The notes beneath the pieces are model-generated. The model had not been told where the DNA came from. It saw nothing but the letters and a program-made list of their open reading frames with translations, and made no database searches. 64,000 nucleotides of DNA from Serratia quinivorans (GTDB lineage: Bacteria > Pseudomonadota > Gammaproteobacteria > Enterobacterales > Enterobacteriaceae). The position numbers were made by a program, and so were the translations under genes. This document shows positions 8,519 through 18,344 of the stretch, piece by piece (within the stretch, counting starts at the first letter, position 1; the number at the start of each line of letters is the position of its first letter). The stretch is from NCBI RefSeq assembly GCF_946227985.1, contig NZ_CAMKGL010000001.1, forward strand, positions 1,426,001 through 1,490,000. Reading direction: 5' to 3'.

Positions 8519-9097
8519 ATGTCGTTTGAACTTCCTGCATTACCTTATGAAAAAAACGCCCTCGAGCCGCACATTTCCGCAGAAACCCTGGAATACCATT
8601 ATGGCAAGCATCACAACGCCTACGTGGTGAACCTGAACAATCTGCTGAAAGGCAGCAAGTTTGAAGGATCGTCACTGGAGGAGATCGTTAAGGCATCTGA
8701 CGGCGGTATCTTCAACAATGCGGCTCAGGTATGGAACCACACTTTCTATTGGCACTGTCTGTCGCCACAGGGCGGCGGTGAGCCAGAAGGTAAACTGGCT
8801 GAGATGATTAATCAGGCATTTGGTTCTTTCGCCGCCTTTAAGCAGCAATTTAGCGACGCCGCAGTGAAAAACTTTGGCGCAGGCTGGACCTGGTTGGTGC
8901 AAAAACCAGAGGGTTCGCTGGCCATTGTTAACACTTCGAACGCGGCGACACCGCTGACCGGTGATGATAAACCGCTGCTGACCGTCGACGTTTGGGAACA
9001 CGCCTACTATATCGATTACCGCAATGCGCGACCTGCCTACCTGGAAAACTTCTGGGCACTGGTTAACTGGGCATTTGTGGAAAAGAACCTGGCGTAA
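8519..9097 (+). CDS. sodB: iron superoxide dismutase SodB
   Basis: A 192-residue cytoplasmic Fe-SOD that converts superoxide to hydrogen peroxide and oxygen. Metal ligands are His27 (LEYHYGKHH), His in QVWNHTFYW, Asp in VDVWEHAYY and the His four residues later. The segment GGIFNNAAQ with FNNA, together with the AGWTWLV context, fits the iron rather than the manganese enzyme. AAGGAG precedes the ATG by seven bases. In E. coli this mRNA is degraded through the RyhB sRNA under iron limitation; I did not verify a pairing site here. Confidence 0.95.
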   Translation: MSFELPALPYEKNALEPHISAETLEYHYGKHHNAYVVNLNNLLKGSKFEGSSLEEIVKASDGGIFNNAAQVWNHTFYWHCLSPQGGGEPEGKLAEMINQAFGSFAAFKQQFSDAAVKNFGAGWTWLVQKPEGSLAIVNTSNAATPLTGDDKPLLTVDVWEHAYYIDYRNARPAYLENFWALVNWAFVEKNLA

Positions 9098-9113
9098 CGC
9101 GGGGAAAAACAAT

Positions 9114-9140
9114 CAGGCGCAGCGGGCTGCGCCTGTTTTA
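9114..9140. terminator. terminator between sodB and ynhF
   Basis: A 9-bp stem, CAGGCGCAG/CTGCGCCTG, followed by TTTTA; readable from both sides by the convergent genes. Confidence 0.8.
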
Positions 9141-9150
9141 CTTGAGGGGA

Positions 9151-9240
9151 TCAGTTCAAAGCAGCGGTGAAGCTGAAAGCAATAATCACGGCCAGCGCAC
9201 AAACGGTGGTGAACAGTGACATTTTCAGATCGGTATCCAT
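9151..9240 (-). CDS. ynhF: small stress-type membrane protein YnhF
   Basis: A 29-codon gene read on the minus strand as MDTDLKMSLFTTVCALAVII then AFSFTAALN. It closely resembles the E. coli YnhF pattern (M-TDLK-SL-TT...TAAL), including the position between sodB and purR. AAAAGGAGTTGTA precedes the ATG, an excellent ribosome site. The single hydrophobic helix fits an inner-membrane location. Its function is unknown; E. coli YnhF is a small membrane protein reported to accumulate under stress. Confidence 0.85.
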   Translation of the reverse strand: MDTDLKMSLFTTVCALAVIIAFSFTAALN

Positions 9241-9563
9241 TACAACTCCTTTTCAGATTGGGTTTCCCAAGGGTAAAAGGCACACAATTAATGCGTCAAA
9301 CCATTTTCACACAGTTGAACAATAAAATCTTGTTATCATTTCCCGGTTTATTATACCGATTACCTCTTCCACTTTGGCTCAATATGGGACAAAATTCGCA
9401 GTTCACAACTGTGTACCGGCAAAATGCCCCTCCTGACCAAGCGCTGACGACTTCAACACACTAAAAACTCAGTTTTCGCTTCTTTGGAGATGGATCTACG
9501 CAGGCAAACGATTAACATCACACTTACATACTGCAACATGTGAGTTCAGGAGTCATTCTTTAC
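9241..9563. other. ynhF-purR intergenic region
   Basis: About 320 bases holding the divergent promoters of ynhF and purR and the PurR-like operator at 9502-9517. Nothing else recognisable was seen. Confidence 0.4.
9502..9517 (+). promoter_or_regulatory. PurR operator (autoregulation)
   Basis: AGGCAAACGATTAACA matches the left half of the PUR box ACGCAAACGTTTGCGT well and resembles the autoregulatory site of E. coli purR. It lies 47 bp before the purR start. Confidence 0.55.
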
Positions 9564-10589
9564 ATGGCAACGATTAAAGATGTGGCCAAACGCGCTGGCG
9601 TTTCCACCACCACCGTTTCGCACGTCATCAATAAGACTCGTTTCGTCGCCGAAGAGACTAAAGCGGCCGTTGGCGCTGCGATTAAAGAGCTGCATTATTC
9701 ACCCAGCGCCGTAGCGCGCAGCCTGAAGGTCAATCACACCAAATCGATTGGCCTGCTGGCCACCTCCAGCGAAGCTCCCTACTTTGCCGAAGTGATCGAG
9801 GCGGTAGAAAACAGCTGCTACAGCAAAGGCTATACGCTGATTTTGTGCAACTCGCACAACAATCTGGACAAACAGCGGGCCTATTTGGCAATGCTGGCGC
9901 AAAAGCGTGTCGATGGCCTGTTGGTGATGTGTTCGGAATACCCAGACCAATTGCTGGGAATGCTTGAAGACTATCGCAACATCCCCATGGTCGTGATGGA
10001 CTGGGGCGCAGCCCGCGGTGACTTTACCGATAGCATCATTGATAACGCCTTCGCTGGCGGCTATCTGGCCGGGCGCTATCTGATTGAACGCGGCCACCGC
10101 GATATCGGTGCCATTCCAGGCCAACTATCGCGCAATACCGGTGGCGGCCGCCATCAAGGCTTTTTAAAAGCCTTGGAAGAAGCCAATATCGAAGTACGCG
10201 ACGAGTGGATTGTTCAGGGTGACTTTGAGCCGGAATCCGGCTACAAGGCCATGCACCAGATTTTGTCGCAAAAACATCGCCCGACCGCGGTATTCTGTGG
10301 CGGCGACATCATGGCGATGGGCGCGATCTGCGCTGCCGACGAACTTGGGCTGCGGGTGCCGCAAGATATTTCGGTGATTGGCTACGATAACGTGCGTAAC
10401 GCCCGCTATTTCACCCCGGCCCTGACTACCATTCATCAACCCAAAGAGCGTTTGGGTGAGATGGCGTTCACCATGTTGCTGGACCGTATTATCAGCAAGC
10501 GCGAAGAGTCGCAGGTGATTGAAGTGCATCCGAAGCTGATTGAGCGCCGTTCGGTCGCTGACGGCCCATTTATCGATTACCGCCGCTAA
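9564..10589 (+). CDS. purR: purine repressor PurR (LacI family)
   Basis: A 341-residue LacI-type repressor, the same length as E. coli PurR. Residues 1-56 form the HTH and hinge ([20 protein letters not shown] ... [12 protein letters not shown]). The rest is a periplasmic-binding-protein-like domain that binds hypoxanthine or guanine as co-repressor. It represses de novo purine genes. ATG at 9564 matches the family; a start eight codons earlier is not supported. Its stop codon overlaps by 4 bases the stop of punR on the opposite strand. Confidence 0.95.
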   Translation: MATIKDVAKRAGVSTTTVSHVINKTRFVAEETKAAVGAAIKELHYSPSAVARSLKVNHTKSIGLLATSSEAPYFAEVIEAVENSCYSKGYTLILCNSHNNLDKQRAYLAMLAQKRVDGLLVMCSEYPDQLLGMLEDYRNIPMVVMDWGAARGDFTDSIIDNAFAGGYLAGRYLIERGHRDIGAIPGQLSRNTGGGRHQGFLKALEEANIEVRDEWIVQGDFEPESGYKAMHQILSQKHRPTAVFCGGDIMAMGAICAADELGLRVPQDISVIGYDNVRNARYFTPALTTIHQPKERLGEMAFTMLLDRIISKREESQVIEVHPKLIERRSVADGPFIDYRR

Positions 10590-11530
10590 TGGCTAACGCC
10601 GGAAGCCGCTGTGGTTTCCGGCACCACTTCACTTAGCCATTCCTGATTCAGCGTTTCACTGTCCCCCAGGTAGTCCAACAGCCAGGCCATCGCCGGTGAT
10701 GGCGTATTTTGCTGCCAGGTCAGGCAACAGGGGCTGGCCGGAAACGGCTGCTGCAACTGCAACGCTACCAGTTCCCCACGCAGTACCAATGGCAATGCCT
10801 GATGCGCCGGCATCATGCCAACACACAGGCCGGCACACAGACAATCCAGCGCCGAGGCCCAGTCCGGCACCACCAACCGCCGTTGGTTATCCAGCGTCCA
10901 GGTGACCCGCTTGGGCAGGTTGCGCGAGGTATCTTCCAGACACAGCGACGGGAAAGGCCGCAGTTGCTCATCATTCAACAGGCCATCCAGCGCCACCAGC
11001 GGATGCTGTGGACTGACCACGCACAACCAGCGCATGTCGCCCATATCACGAAAGGCAAACCCGCCGCCGACCGGCACCGCACGCGTCGCCCCAATCGCCA
11101 TATCAGCACGTCCGTCCACCAGCGCATCCCATACGCCGTTAAACACCTCAGGTTGAACCAAGAGTTCTACGTCAGGGAAATGGCGATAAAAATCCAGCAC
11201 CAGTTGGCGACAACGCTGGGGTTTAACAATGATGTCCACCGCAATTTTCAGTTGGCCACGCCAGCCATTAGCCACCTGCTGACACTGGCGGCGGGTGTCG
11301 AGCATTTTTTTGATGACACTGCGCGCTTCCTGCACAAACACCACGCCGGCCGGGGTCAGTTCCACGTCACGATGACGCCGTTCAAACAGCGGAACCGCCA
11401 GCCATTGTTCCAATTGTCGCACGGTATAACTGACCGCCGAGGGCACTCGGTGCAGCTCCTGCGCCGCTGCGCTGAAGCTGCCGGTGCGGGCGACCGCGTC
11501 TACCACATCGAGAGAATATTCAGACCACAT
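10586..11530 (-). CDS. punR: LysR-type activator PunR (YdhB)
   Basis: A 314-residue LysR regulator with N-terminal [20 protein letters not shown] and a typical HTH through [13 protein letters not shown], almost identical in pattern to E. coli PunR, which activates the purine-nucleoside exporter/importer gene punC. It is divergent from punC (123-bp gap), as expected for that pair. The start at 11530 is chosen by homology over an extension of 12 codons. Ligand binding by the C-terminal domain is inferred from the family. Confidence 0.88.
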   Translation of the reverse strand: MWSEYSLDVVDAVARTGSFSAAAQELHRVPSAVSYTVRQLEQWLAVPLFERRHRDVELTPAGVVFVQEARSVIKKMLDTRRQCQQVANGWRGQLKIAVDIIVKPQRCRQLVLDFYRHFPDVELLVQPEVFNGVWDALVDGRADMAIGATRAVPVGGGFAFRDMGDMRWLCVVSPQHPLVALDGLLNDEQLRPFPSLCLEDTSRNLPKRVTWTLDNQRRLVVPDWASALDCLCAGLCVGMMPAHQALPLVLRGELVALQLQQPFPASPCCLTWQQNTPSPAMAWLLDYLGDSETLNQEWLSEVVPETTAASGVSH

Positions 11531-11653
11531 AACCTTGCCTTCAATTTTTTTAACAGCACCTCGCAAATATTACCGTTTCACAAGCAGAGATCCAGCCGGA
11601 TACACTTGCCGGCGCTAAAAACCTGCGACATTAAAATATTAACGAGAAATACC

Positions 11654-12862
11654 ATGCGAAATTCCTTTGGTTTTATGTTCTACCTTGCCGGCCTGAGTAT
11701 GCTGGGTTACCTGGCCACCGACATGTACCTGCCCGCCTTTGGTGTGATGCAGCAGGACCTGCAAATTTCCGCCGGGGCGATCAGTGCCAGCCTCAGTATC
11801 TTCCTGGCCGGCTTTGCCTTTGCTCAACTGCTCTGGGGGCCGCTTTCCGACCGTCTCGGCCGTAAACCGGTGTTGCTGATTGGCCTGGCGCTGTTTGCTC
11901 TGGGATGCCTGGGTATGCTGTGGGTACAAAATGCCGTTCAACTGTGGTCACTGCGGTTTATCCAGGCAATTGGCGTCTGTTCCGCCGCCGTCACCTGGCA
12001 GGCACTGGTTATCGACCGCTACCGCGAAGGCAAGGCAAACCGCGTATTCGCCACCATTATGCCACTGGTAGCCCTCTCACCGGCGCTGGCGCCACTGGTC
12101 GGCGCCTGGTTGCTGAACCACATGGGCTGGCGTGCCATTTTCGCCGTGCTGCTGGGCATTACCCTGGTTCTCCTGCTGCCGACTCTGCTGTTGAAAGAAA
12201 ATGCCAAAACGCTGCCTTCCGCGGAAAATAAAAACGGCCTGACCTTCTGGCAACTGCTGAAATCGCCAGTGTTCAGCGGCAGCGTTACCATCTTTGCCGC
12301 CTGCTCCGCCGGCTTCTTCGCCTGGCTGACCGGTTCACCCTTTATACTTGGCGATATGGGGTACAGCCCAAATGATATCGGCCTGAGCTATGTGCCACAG
12401 ACCCTGGCCTTCCTGTTAGGGGGTTATGGCTGCCGCACCGCGTTAAATCGCATTAATGGCAACACCTTACTGCCGTGGCTGCTGGTAGCTTATGGCATCA
12501 GCATGGTGGCGTTATACCTGGTTGCCACGCTGACCGAGCCCACGCTCACCACGCTGCTGATCCCATTCTGCGTGATGGCGCTGGTCAACGGTGCCACCTA
12601 CCCCATCGTGGTGGCAAATGCGTTAACCCCGTTCCCGGAAGGCACAGGCAAAGCCGCAGCGCTGCAAAATACCCTGCAGTTGGGCCTGTGTTTTGTCGCC
12701 AGCATGCTGGTATCAGCCTTTATCAGCCAGCCGCTGTTGGCAACGGTGACGGTGATGGTTTCTACGGTAGTATTAGCTGCATTGGGCTATGTGCTGCAAC
12801 GGGGAAAAGTAATAGATTTACAACGGCCAACGCGGCAGGAACATGCTAACTCAGCGTCATAA
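11654..12862 (+). CDS. punC: MFS purine nucleoside transporter PunC (YdhC, Bcr/CflA family)
   Basis: A 402-residue, 12-helix major facilitator. The loop-2 signature is [16 protein letters not shown] and the N-terminal motif is [14 protein letters not shown], characteristic of the Bcr/CflA subgroup. E. coli YdhC is described as a purine nucleoside transporter controlled by PunR and PurR. The start at 11654 gives the normal length; the much longer open reading upstream runs antisense through punR and is not part of the gene. It sits between punR and cfa. Confidence 0.88.
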   Translation: MRNSFGFMFYLAGLSMLGYLATDMYLPAFGVMQQDLQISAGAISASLSIFLAGFAFAQLLWGPLSDRLGRKPVLLIGLALFALGCLGMLWVQNAVQLWSLRFIQAIGVCSAAVTWQALVIDRYREGKANRVFATIMPLVALSPALAPLVGAWLLNHMGWRAIFAVLLGITLVLLLPTLLLKENAKTLPSAENKNGLTFWQLLKSPVFSGSVTIFAACSAGFFAWLTGSPFILGDMGYSPNDIGLSYVPQTLAFLLGGYGCRTALNRINGNTLLPWLLVAYGISMVALYLVATLTEPTLTTLLIPFCVMALVNGATYPIVVANALTPFPEGTGKAAALQNTLQLGLCFVASMLVSAFISQPLLATVTVMVSTVVLAALGYVLQRGKVIDLQRPTRQEHANSAS

Positions 12863-13202
12863 TTATATGTATTAATAATCACTTAAAGAATATTTTTGCC
12901 GAGTGCGATTTGCAGTTGAGTAAGCGCCTCGGCAAGCCTATACTCAAAACGACCTTTGAAAATAACACTTTTATAATTTCTTTATCACTAATTGCTGTTG
13001 TGTACGCGTATGGCGTCACACTTTTTTAAGGATTGTCTTTCCCGCGTTTCTTGCGCAGGAACCTTCTTAAAATTTTCCTCTGTTCATAGTCGGATATCAG
13101 ACGCCACGGGACTTTTTACCGTAGGTAAACGTATGCACCCGCAGAATTTGTCTAAGCTATTTTTTGGCGGGTCATAAGTCAGAAGAAGGTGATGGAGAAG
13201 CT
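12863..13202 (+). promoter_or_regulatory. cfa promoter region with long leader
   Basis: The 340 bases contain TATAAT at 12972-12977, which would start a leader of about 220 bases (E. coli cfa has a distal start at about -212). A sigma-S-like CTAAGCT at 13152-13158 is placed for a start about 38 bases before the ATG. In E. coli the long leader is a target of the sRNA RydC. Promoter assignments are by position and eye. Confidence 0.45.
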
Positions 13203-14354
13203 ATGAGTTCATCGTGTATAGAAGATGTGAGCATCCAGGACAACCAATGGTACCGTATCGCTCATGAAATGCTCAGCATGGCCGGTATTGAAATAAACGG
13301 CTCACGCCCTTTCGATATTCAGGTTAAAAATCCCAATTTTTTTAAACGCGTTCTGCAAGAAGGCTCTCTTGGCCTGGGTGAAAGCTATATGGACGGCTGG
13401 TGGGAATGTGAACGGCTGGATATATTCTTTCAACACGTGGTCCGTGCCGGTCTGGAAAAGAAACTCCCCCGCCACCTTAAAGATACTTTGCGTATTGCCG
13501 CCGCGCGACTCACCAATTTGCAATCGAAGAAACGCGCCTGGATAGTCGGTAAAGAACATTACGATCTGGGGAACGATCTGTTTACGCTGATGCTCGATCC
13601 GCATATGCAATATTCCTGCGCCTACTGGAAAGAAGCCACTACGCTAGAGGAAGCGCAAGAAGCCAAGCTGCGGATGATTTGCGAAAAGCTGCAGCTGCAG
13701 CCGGGTATGAACCTGCTGGATATTGGCTGCGGCTGGGGCGGACTTTCCGCCTATGCGGCGAAAAACTATGGTGTTTCAGTGGTGGGAGTAACCATTTCCG
13801 CCGAACAGCAAAAACTGGCACAGGAGCACTGTGCCGGGCTGGACGTCGAAATCCGCTTGCAAGACTACCGCGATTTACATCTGCAGTTTGACCGTATTGT
13901 TTCTGTCGGCATGTTCGAACACGTCGGTCCGAAAAATTACCACACCTATTTTAAAGTGGTGGAACGTAATTTAAAACCGGACGGCCTGTTCCTGCTGCAC
14001 ACCATTGGCTCGAATCGGACAGATATGAATGTTGACCCGTGGATCAACAAATATATCTTCCCGAATGGCTGTTTGCCGTCGGTCTCGCATATTGCCGAGG
14101 CCAGTGAGGGGCATTTCGTGATGGAAGATTGGCATAATATTGGCGCCGATTATGATCGCACCCTAATGGCCTGGTACGAACGCTTCAAACAGGCGTGGCC
14201 ACAGCTTGCCCAGCGTTATTCCGATCGTTTCGAACGCATGTTCAGCTATTATCTGAACGCCTGCGCCGGCGCCTTCCGCGCACGTGATATTCAACTGTGG
14301 CAAGTGGTATTCAGCCCGAAAGGGGTTGAAGGCGGTATTCGCGTCACGCGATAA
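13203..14354 (+). CDS. cfa: cyclopropane-fatty-acyl-phospholipid synthase
   Basis: A 383-residue enzyme (E. coli 382) that methylenates unsaturated acyl chains of membrane phospholipids using S-adenosylmethionine, protecting against acid and stationary-phase stress. The N-terminal lipid-binding domain covers about 1-105 (GSLGLGESYMDGWWE). The SAM-methyltransferase core has LLDIGCGWGGLS (motif I), the conserved HYDLGNDLF and MQYSCAYW, and FDRIVSVGMFEHVG. The ATG at 13203 lies 7-8 bases after GGAG. Growth-phase control through the two promoters upstream is likely. Confidence 0.95.
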   Translation: MSSSCIEDVSIQDNQWYRIAHEMLSMAGIEINGSRPFDIQVKNPNFFKRVLQEGSLGLGESYMDGWWECERLDIFFQHVVRAGLEKKLPRHLKDTLRIAAARLTNLQSKKRAWIVGKEHYDLGNDLFTLMLDPHMQYSCAYWKEATTLEEAQEAKLRMICEKLQLQPGMNLLDIGCGWGGLSAYAAKNYGVSVVGVTISAEQQKLAQEHCAGLDVEIRLQDYRDLHLQFDRIVSVGMFEHVGPKNYHTYFKVVERNLKPDGLFLLHTIGSNRTDMNVDPWINKYIFPNGCLPSVSHIAEASEGHFVMEDWHNIGADYDRTLMAWYERFKQAWPQLAQRYSDRFERMFSYYLNACAGAFRARDIQLWQVVFSPKGVEGGIRVTR

Positions 14355-14371
14355 TCGCGACACCACGCAAT

Positions 14372-14412
14372 AAAAGAACCCCGGCTAGCTTGCACTGACC
14401 GGGGTTCTTTTT
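14372..14412. terminator. bidirectional terminator between cfa and the I78 lipoprotein gene
   Basis: AAGAACCCCGG/CCGGGGTTCTT stem with A run before and T run after. Confidence 0.85.
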
Positions 14413-14435
14413 ATGTATTGACCAGCGCGGGTATA

Positions 14436-14732
14436 TCAGCCGCAATACACCCGGATGATCTTATCATCGCTATCGCCGAGGAAGTTCAGCCGGCGCAGGT
14501 TAAAGTCCATCGTGACCGCAGAGTTATACGGTATAGCGCGCACTTGCGACTCAATCTGCACGCCTTCCAGCGCTGACATCGGTTTGCCGACATAGTTCTG
14601 ATATTGCGCCGCGCCGCAGGTATCGTTCTCTGCATCCGCCGCCGTGTTGGCGGTATCCTGTTCCGGTGAGCTGCTACAAGCACTCAGCGCCAACAGCGCC
14701 GTTAACATCAACGTTTTCCCATAAAACTTCAC
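14436..14732 (-). CDS. lipoprotein with I78 peptidase-inhibitor-like domain
   Basis: A 98-residue lipoprotein: the signal peptide ends at the lipobox LSAC (Cys about 19), followed by a disordered linker. The remainder resembles the I78 inhibitor family, with Cys in DTCGAAQYQNYVGKP, TMDFNLRRLNFL, and the C-terminal IIRVYCG; the two cysteines probably pair. I78 proteins inhibit serine peptidases, but the local role here is unknown. Outer-membrane anchoring is likely, since Ser follows the Cys. It lies between cfa and ribC. Confidence 0.75.
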   Translation of the reverse strand: MKFYGKTLMLTALLALSACSSSPEQDTANTAADAENDTCGAAQYQNYVGKPMSALEGVQIESQVRAIPYNSAVTMDFNLRRLNFLGDSDDKIIRVYCG

Positions 14733-14761
14733 GCGATAGCTCCTCTCTGGTTTGTCGTTCG

Positions 14762-15412
14762 TCAGATTTTCTGCGCCAGCGCACTCGCCGCCGCCATTGC
14801 CGCTTCACGGCTCGCCAACACCCGCTCGACAGTGTCAACCACCGCCTGCGTTTGTGGATCGATCTCAATATTCACCTTATCACCCAGGCGTTTTTTGCCC
14901 AGCGTGGTGCGATCCAGGGTTTCCGGGATCAAATGTACGCAAAAACGGTTATTCACGACCTCACCGATAGTCAGACTAATACCATCGATGCCAATGAAGC
15001 CTTTGTGCAGAACGTATTTCATCAGTTCCGCGTCCGGCATGCGCAGCCATATCTGACGATTATTCTCAGAGGTATAAATCTTGGCAACCTCTGCCGTGCA
15101 GATAATATGGCCGGACATCAGGTGACCGCCAATTTCATCATTAAATTTGGCCGCTCTTTCGATGTTGACCACGTCACCCAATGCCAACTCACCGAGATTG
15201 GTCAGGCGCAGCGTTTCTTTGATCAAATCAAAACTGACGCGGTTGCCCTCTACCGCAGTGACGGTCAGACAGCAACCGTTATGAGACACCGACGCGCCAA
15301 GCTCCAGCCCGGGCAGCAGTTCAGTGGGCATCTCGATGACGTGAGTACGGAAGTTGGATTTTTCATCAATGGCGACCAGCGGCGCGGTGCCTTGTACGAT
15401 ACCGGTAAACAT
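14762..15412 (-). CDS. ribC: riboflavin synthase, alpha chain
   Basis: A 216-residue trimeric enzyme (annotated ribC or ribE) that dismutates two molecules of 6,7-dimethyl-8-ribityllumazine to riboflavin. It shows the internal duplication of two lumazine-binding repeats: [12 protein letters not shown] ... [18 protein letters not shown] in the first half and [13 protein letters not shown] ... [12 protein letters not shown] ... [12 protein letters not shown] in the second. It is divergent from mdtK, as in E. coli. No FMN riboswitch was recognised. Confidence 0.93.
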   Translation of the reverse strand: MFTGIVQGTAPLVAIDEKSNFRTHVIEMPTELLPGLELGASVSHNGCCLTVTAVEGNRVSFDLIKETLRLTNLGELALGDVVNIERAAKFNDEIGGHLMSGHIICTAEVAKIYTSENNRQIWLRMPDAELMKYVLHKGFIGIDGISLTIGEVVNNRFCVHLIPETLDRTTLGKKRLGDKVNIEIDPQTQAVVDTVERVLASREAAMAAASALAQKI

Positions 15413-15654
15413 GTGGGCCTCTTCTTTCTAAAAATGTTTAAAGCGCTTGGGGCAGTTTGCCCCAGTTGACGAGGAAAACCAAACCCGAGGCGACAAAAAA
15501 TCTGCAGCTGCGCATTTAATAACTATTTCATCACAGCATTTGCTTAACCACGCCGAGCGGGTACAATCTTTTTGAGAAAATTCCGCTATTTTTAATTGTT
15601 GTCCTTTCACGACGACCCTTCCCTCCAACATAAATAAATAGAAAAGGTGTATGC

Positions 15655-17031
15655 GTGCAGAAGTACTTAATTGAAGCGCGTAGCTTATTGGCCCTCGCTA
15701 TCCCGGTGATCATCGCGCAAATATCACAAACCGCAATGGGCGTGGTTGATACCATTATGGCCGGTGCCTACAGCGCCACAGATATGGCGGCGGTTGCCGT
15801 GGGTACCTCAATCTGGCTACCGGCCATCCTGTTCGGCCACGGCCTGCTGCTGGCGCTAACGCCGGTGATTGCACAGCTGAACGGCGCCGGCCGACGCGAT
15901 CGCATCGCTCATCAGGTGCGTCAGGGCTTTTGGCTGGCAGCCGCCGTCTCACTGCTGGTGATTATCGTGCTGTATAACAGCAAATTTGTCATCGACATGA
16001 TGCACAACATCGACCCGCAGTTGGCGGATAAAGCGGTGGGCTATCTGCATGCCATCATGTGGGGCGCACCGGGTTATCTGTTCTTCCAGGTGCTGCGTGG
16101 CCAATGCGAAGGCCTGTCGAAAACCAAACCGGGCATGGTGATTGGTTTTCTCGGCCTGCTGGTGAATATCCCGATTAACTATATTTTCATCTACGGTAAA
16201 TTCGGCATGCCGGAGCTGGGCGGCGTCGGCTGCGGCGTGGCAACCGGCAGCGTCTACTGGTTTATGTTCCTGGCGATGCGCTGGTACGTGAAACGCGCGC
16301 CTTCACAGCGTGACATTCTGCCGCACGAAGGCAGCAGCATGCGGCCGGACTGGTCGGCGATGAAACGCCTGTTCGGCATTGGTCTGCCGGTAGCGCTGGC
16401 GCTGTTCTTTGAGGTCACGCTGTTCGCTATCGTCGCCCTGCTGGTGTCGCCGCTGGGTATTGTTTCCGTGGCCGGGCACCAGATTGCACTTAACTTCAGC
16501 GCACTGATGTTTGTGTTGCCATTGTCACTGGGGGTCAGTGCGACTATCCGCGTCGGCTATCGGTTGGGTGAAGGCTCGGTTGAAGGTGCGCGAATTGCCG
16601 CCTACGCGGCTATTGCCGTAGGTATCGCCATGGCCTGCTGTACCGCGCTGTTTACCGCAACCTTCCGTGAGCAAATTGCCCTGCTGTATAACGACAGTCC
16701 GGCGGTGGTTGCCATGGCCTCGCACCTGATGCTGCTGGCGGCCATTTACCAGATTTCCGACTCTATTCAGGTGATCGGCAGCGGCATTCTGCGTGGCTAT
16801 AAAGATACCCGTTCAATCTTCTTCATCACCTTTATAGCCTATTGGATCCTGGGGCTGCCGAGCGGTTATGTGCTGGCGCTGACCGATATCCTGGTACCGG
16901 CAATGGGGCCAAGCGGATTCTGGATTGGCTTTATCATTGGCTTGACCTTCGCCGCCATCATGATGGCCATGCGTATGCGCTGGCTGCAAAAACAACCGGC
17001 GGCGCTGATCCTGCAGCGCTCCACCCGCTAA
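15655..17031 (+). CDS. mdtK: multidrug efflux transporter MdtK (NorM-type MATE)
   Basis: A 458-residue, 12-helix MATE exporter that expels cationic drugs, dyes and fluoroquinolones in exchange for sodium or protons. Family landmarks include [49 protein letters not shown] and the second-half [19 protein letters not shown]. The start is GTG at 15655, in the frame and position of the E. coli N-terminus (MQKYxxEAR); AAAAGGTG lies about eight bases upstream. The nearby ATG at 15651 is out of frame. Confidence 0.93.
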   Translation: MQKYLIEARSLLALAIPVIIAQISQTAMGVVDTIMAGAYSATDMAAVAVGTSIWLPAILFGHGLLLALTPVIAQLNGAGRRDRIAHQVRQGFWLAAAVSLLVIIVLYNSKFVIDMMHNIDPQLADKAVGYLHAIMWGAPGYLFFQVLRGQCEGLSKTKPGMVIGFLGLLVNIPINYIFIYGKFGMPELGGVGCGVATGSVYWFMFLAMRWYVKRAPSQRDILPHEGSSMRPDWSAMKRLFGIGLPVALALFFEVTLFAIVALLVSPLGIVSVAGHQIALNFSALMFVLPLSLGVSATIRVGYRLGEGSVEGARIAAYAAIAVGIAMACCTALFTATFREQIALLYNDSPAVVAMASHLMLLAAIYQISDSIQVIGSGILRGYKDTRSIFFITFIAYWILGLPSGYVLALTDILVPAMGPSGFWIGFIIGLTFAAIMMAMRMRWLQKQPAALILQRSTR

Positions 17032-17223
17032 GGGTCGCTGTCGGCCGGCAAGTGAAACCGGTCGACAGCTTCTCCCCCTGGTTTGCGGAAAAAATCACCG
17101 CACTGCACACAAGCGCAGCAATCGCGTGAAATACCGGATAAAATTACGCTTTTCTCCTTGCCAGCACGCAGGTTGCTCGTTAATATTCGTCCCCGCTGTC
17201 AGCCATGACAGACAGGAAAAGAT

Positions 17224-17300
17224 GCGTCCGTAGCTCAGTTGGTTAGAGCACCACCTTGACATGGTGGGGGTCGGTGGTTCGAGTCCACTCGGACGCACCA
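17224..17300 (+). tRNA. tRNA-Val (GAC), copy 1
   Basis: A 77-base cloverleaf: acceptor GCGTCCG/CGGACGC plus encoded ACCA end, D-loop AGCTCAGTTGGTTAGAGC, anticodon loop TTGACAT between CCACC and GGTGG, T-arm GGTTCGAGTCC. The anticodon GAC reads GUC/GUU valine codons. Confidence 0.97.
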
Positions 17301-17321
17301 AATTCCTAAAAACAGTACAGT

Positions 17322-17398
17322 GCGTCCGTAGCTCAGTTGGTTAGAGCACCACCTTGACATGGTGGGGGTCGGTGGTTCGAGTCCACTCGGACGCACCA
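17322..17398 (+). tRNA. tRNA-Val (GAC), copy 2
   Basis: Identical to copy 1. The repeat unit is 98 bases because the 21-base spacer is also nearly the same, pointing to tandem duplication and a shared primary transcript. Confidence 0.97.
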
Positions 17399-17419
17399 AA
17401 TATCTAAAAGCAGTGCAGT

Positions 17420-17496
17420 GCGTCCGTAGCTCAGTTGGTTAGAGCACCACCTTGACATGGTGGGGGTCGGTGGTTCGAGTCCACTCGGACGCACCA
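17420..17496 (+). tRNA. tRNA-Val (GAC), copy 3
   Basis: Identical to copies 1 and 2. E. coli carries two such genes (valV, valW) after mdtK; three are present here. Confidence 0.97.
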
Positions 17497-17636
17497 AATC
17501 ATTGTTTCCTCAGTTCCACCCTATCGACTCGCGCTTCCTCTACCGTCACTCGCCAGTACGATCCCGTAGCTTTGCTCCTGTCACCGCAAGCCGTATCAGG
17601 TATCATCAAGGCGAATACCTTATCAGGACCGAATCC

Positions 17637-17942
17637 ATGCTGACATTTACCGCCCAGACCCCGTTCGAGAAACTCGACAACGGCCTCATCCGCCGACAAG
17701 GCATCATGAGCAACGGCGCCCGTGCCACCGAAGTGAAATTCGACGCTGGTACCTTTGGCCAGTTGCAAAAGCGCGATTTTTCTCTGCAAACGCAGGTGGT
17801 TTCCGGTGAGTTTGAATTTACCCTGGGTAATGACATTCAGGTGGTGGTAGCCGGTGAAAGCATCATTATTCCTGCCAACACCGCCAGCGGCTGTTTCTGT
17901 CTGACGGCAGGTACCCTGTGGGAAATCACCACCACAGGCTGA
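17637..17942 (+). CDS. small single-domain cupin protein
   Basis: A 101-residue protein beginning MLTFTAQTPFEKLDNGLIRR. The pattern GTFGQLQKRDFSLQTQVVSGEFEFTLG ... VAGESIIIPANTASGCFCL is that of a small KdgF-like cupin barrel. The usual metal-binding HxHxxxE of the first cupin motif is replaced by residues without histidine, so it may bind no metal and act as a sugar- or ligand-binding or scaffold protein. A longer reading upstream overlaps the third tRNA and is rejected. Function unknown. Confidence 0.65.
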   Translation: MLTFTAQTPFEKLDNGLIRRQGIMSNGARATEVKFDAGTFGQLQKRDFSLQTQVVSGEFEFTLGNDIQVVVAGESIIIPANTASGCFCLTAGTLWEITTTG

Positions 17943-18344
17943 TCGACAATACTCACACCAATGCAGTGGTTATTTGCGCAACAAACACCGGCTAAGGGTT
18001 TGCATTTGCGCCATATTTACTGCTGATTTGACGGAACCGAGGTTTTGCATCGGTTTTTTATTTTGTTTCCCGCCGCTTAGCCTTTATAATGCGCAACGTC
18101 TTTCAGTTGAATGGTTTCAGCCCTTGATCTGCGAAAACGCAATAACAACACATTTTCATCTCATCACGTTGCGCAGCATCCCCGCATCCCGGCGCGGGCT
18201 GAATTTTTCCGCCCCATTTCGACTCTGGTCACCTATCCTTAACTGTGTTTTGCACCACCAGGCACGACTCAAATCCCTTATCAGTGGCCTGACCGCTGGT
18301 TTTATTCGTTTTATTATCCATCACAACTTGTAGAAAACTCCGTC
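17943..18344 (+). promoter_or_regulatory. pykF promoter region with Cra-like operator
   Basis: The 402 gene-free bases contain TTGTTT (18063-18068) and TATAAT (18085-18090), 16 bases apart, followed by TGAATGGTTTCA (18108-18119). The latter resembles the Cra/FruR site TGAAACGTTTCA and sits downstream of the -10, a repressing position. Cra repression of pykF is established in E. coli; the leader of about 245 bases is unexplained. Confidence 0.6.

Noticed and set aside
9216..9464. 82-codon plus-strand reading before purR
   Set aside because: Overlaps ynhF on the other strand and promoter sequence; no domain or ribosome site.
10709..11653. Long open plus-strand reading upstream of punC that would make a 717-residue protein
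   Set aside because: It runs antisense through the well-supported punR gene; the transporter family length and start at 11654 fit without it.
17032..17223. Possible small RNA between mdtK and the tRNAs
   Set aside because: No terminator or structured conserved element beyond what a tRNA promoter region would need.
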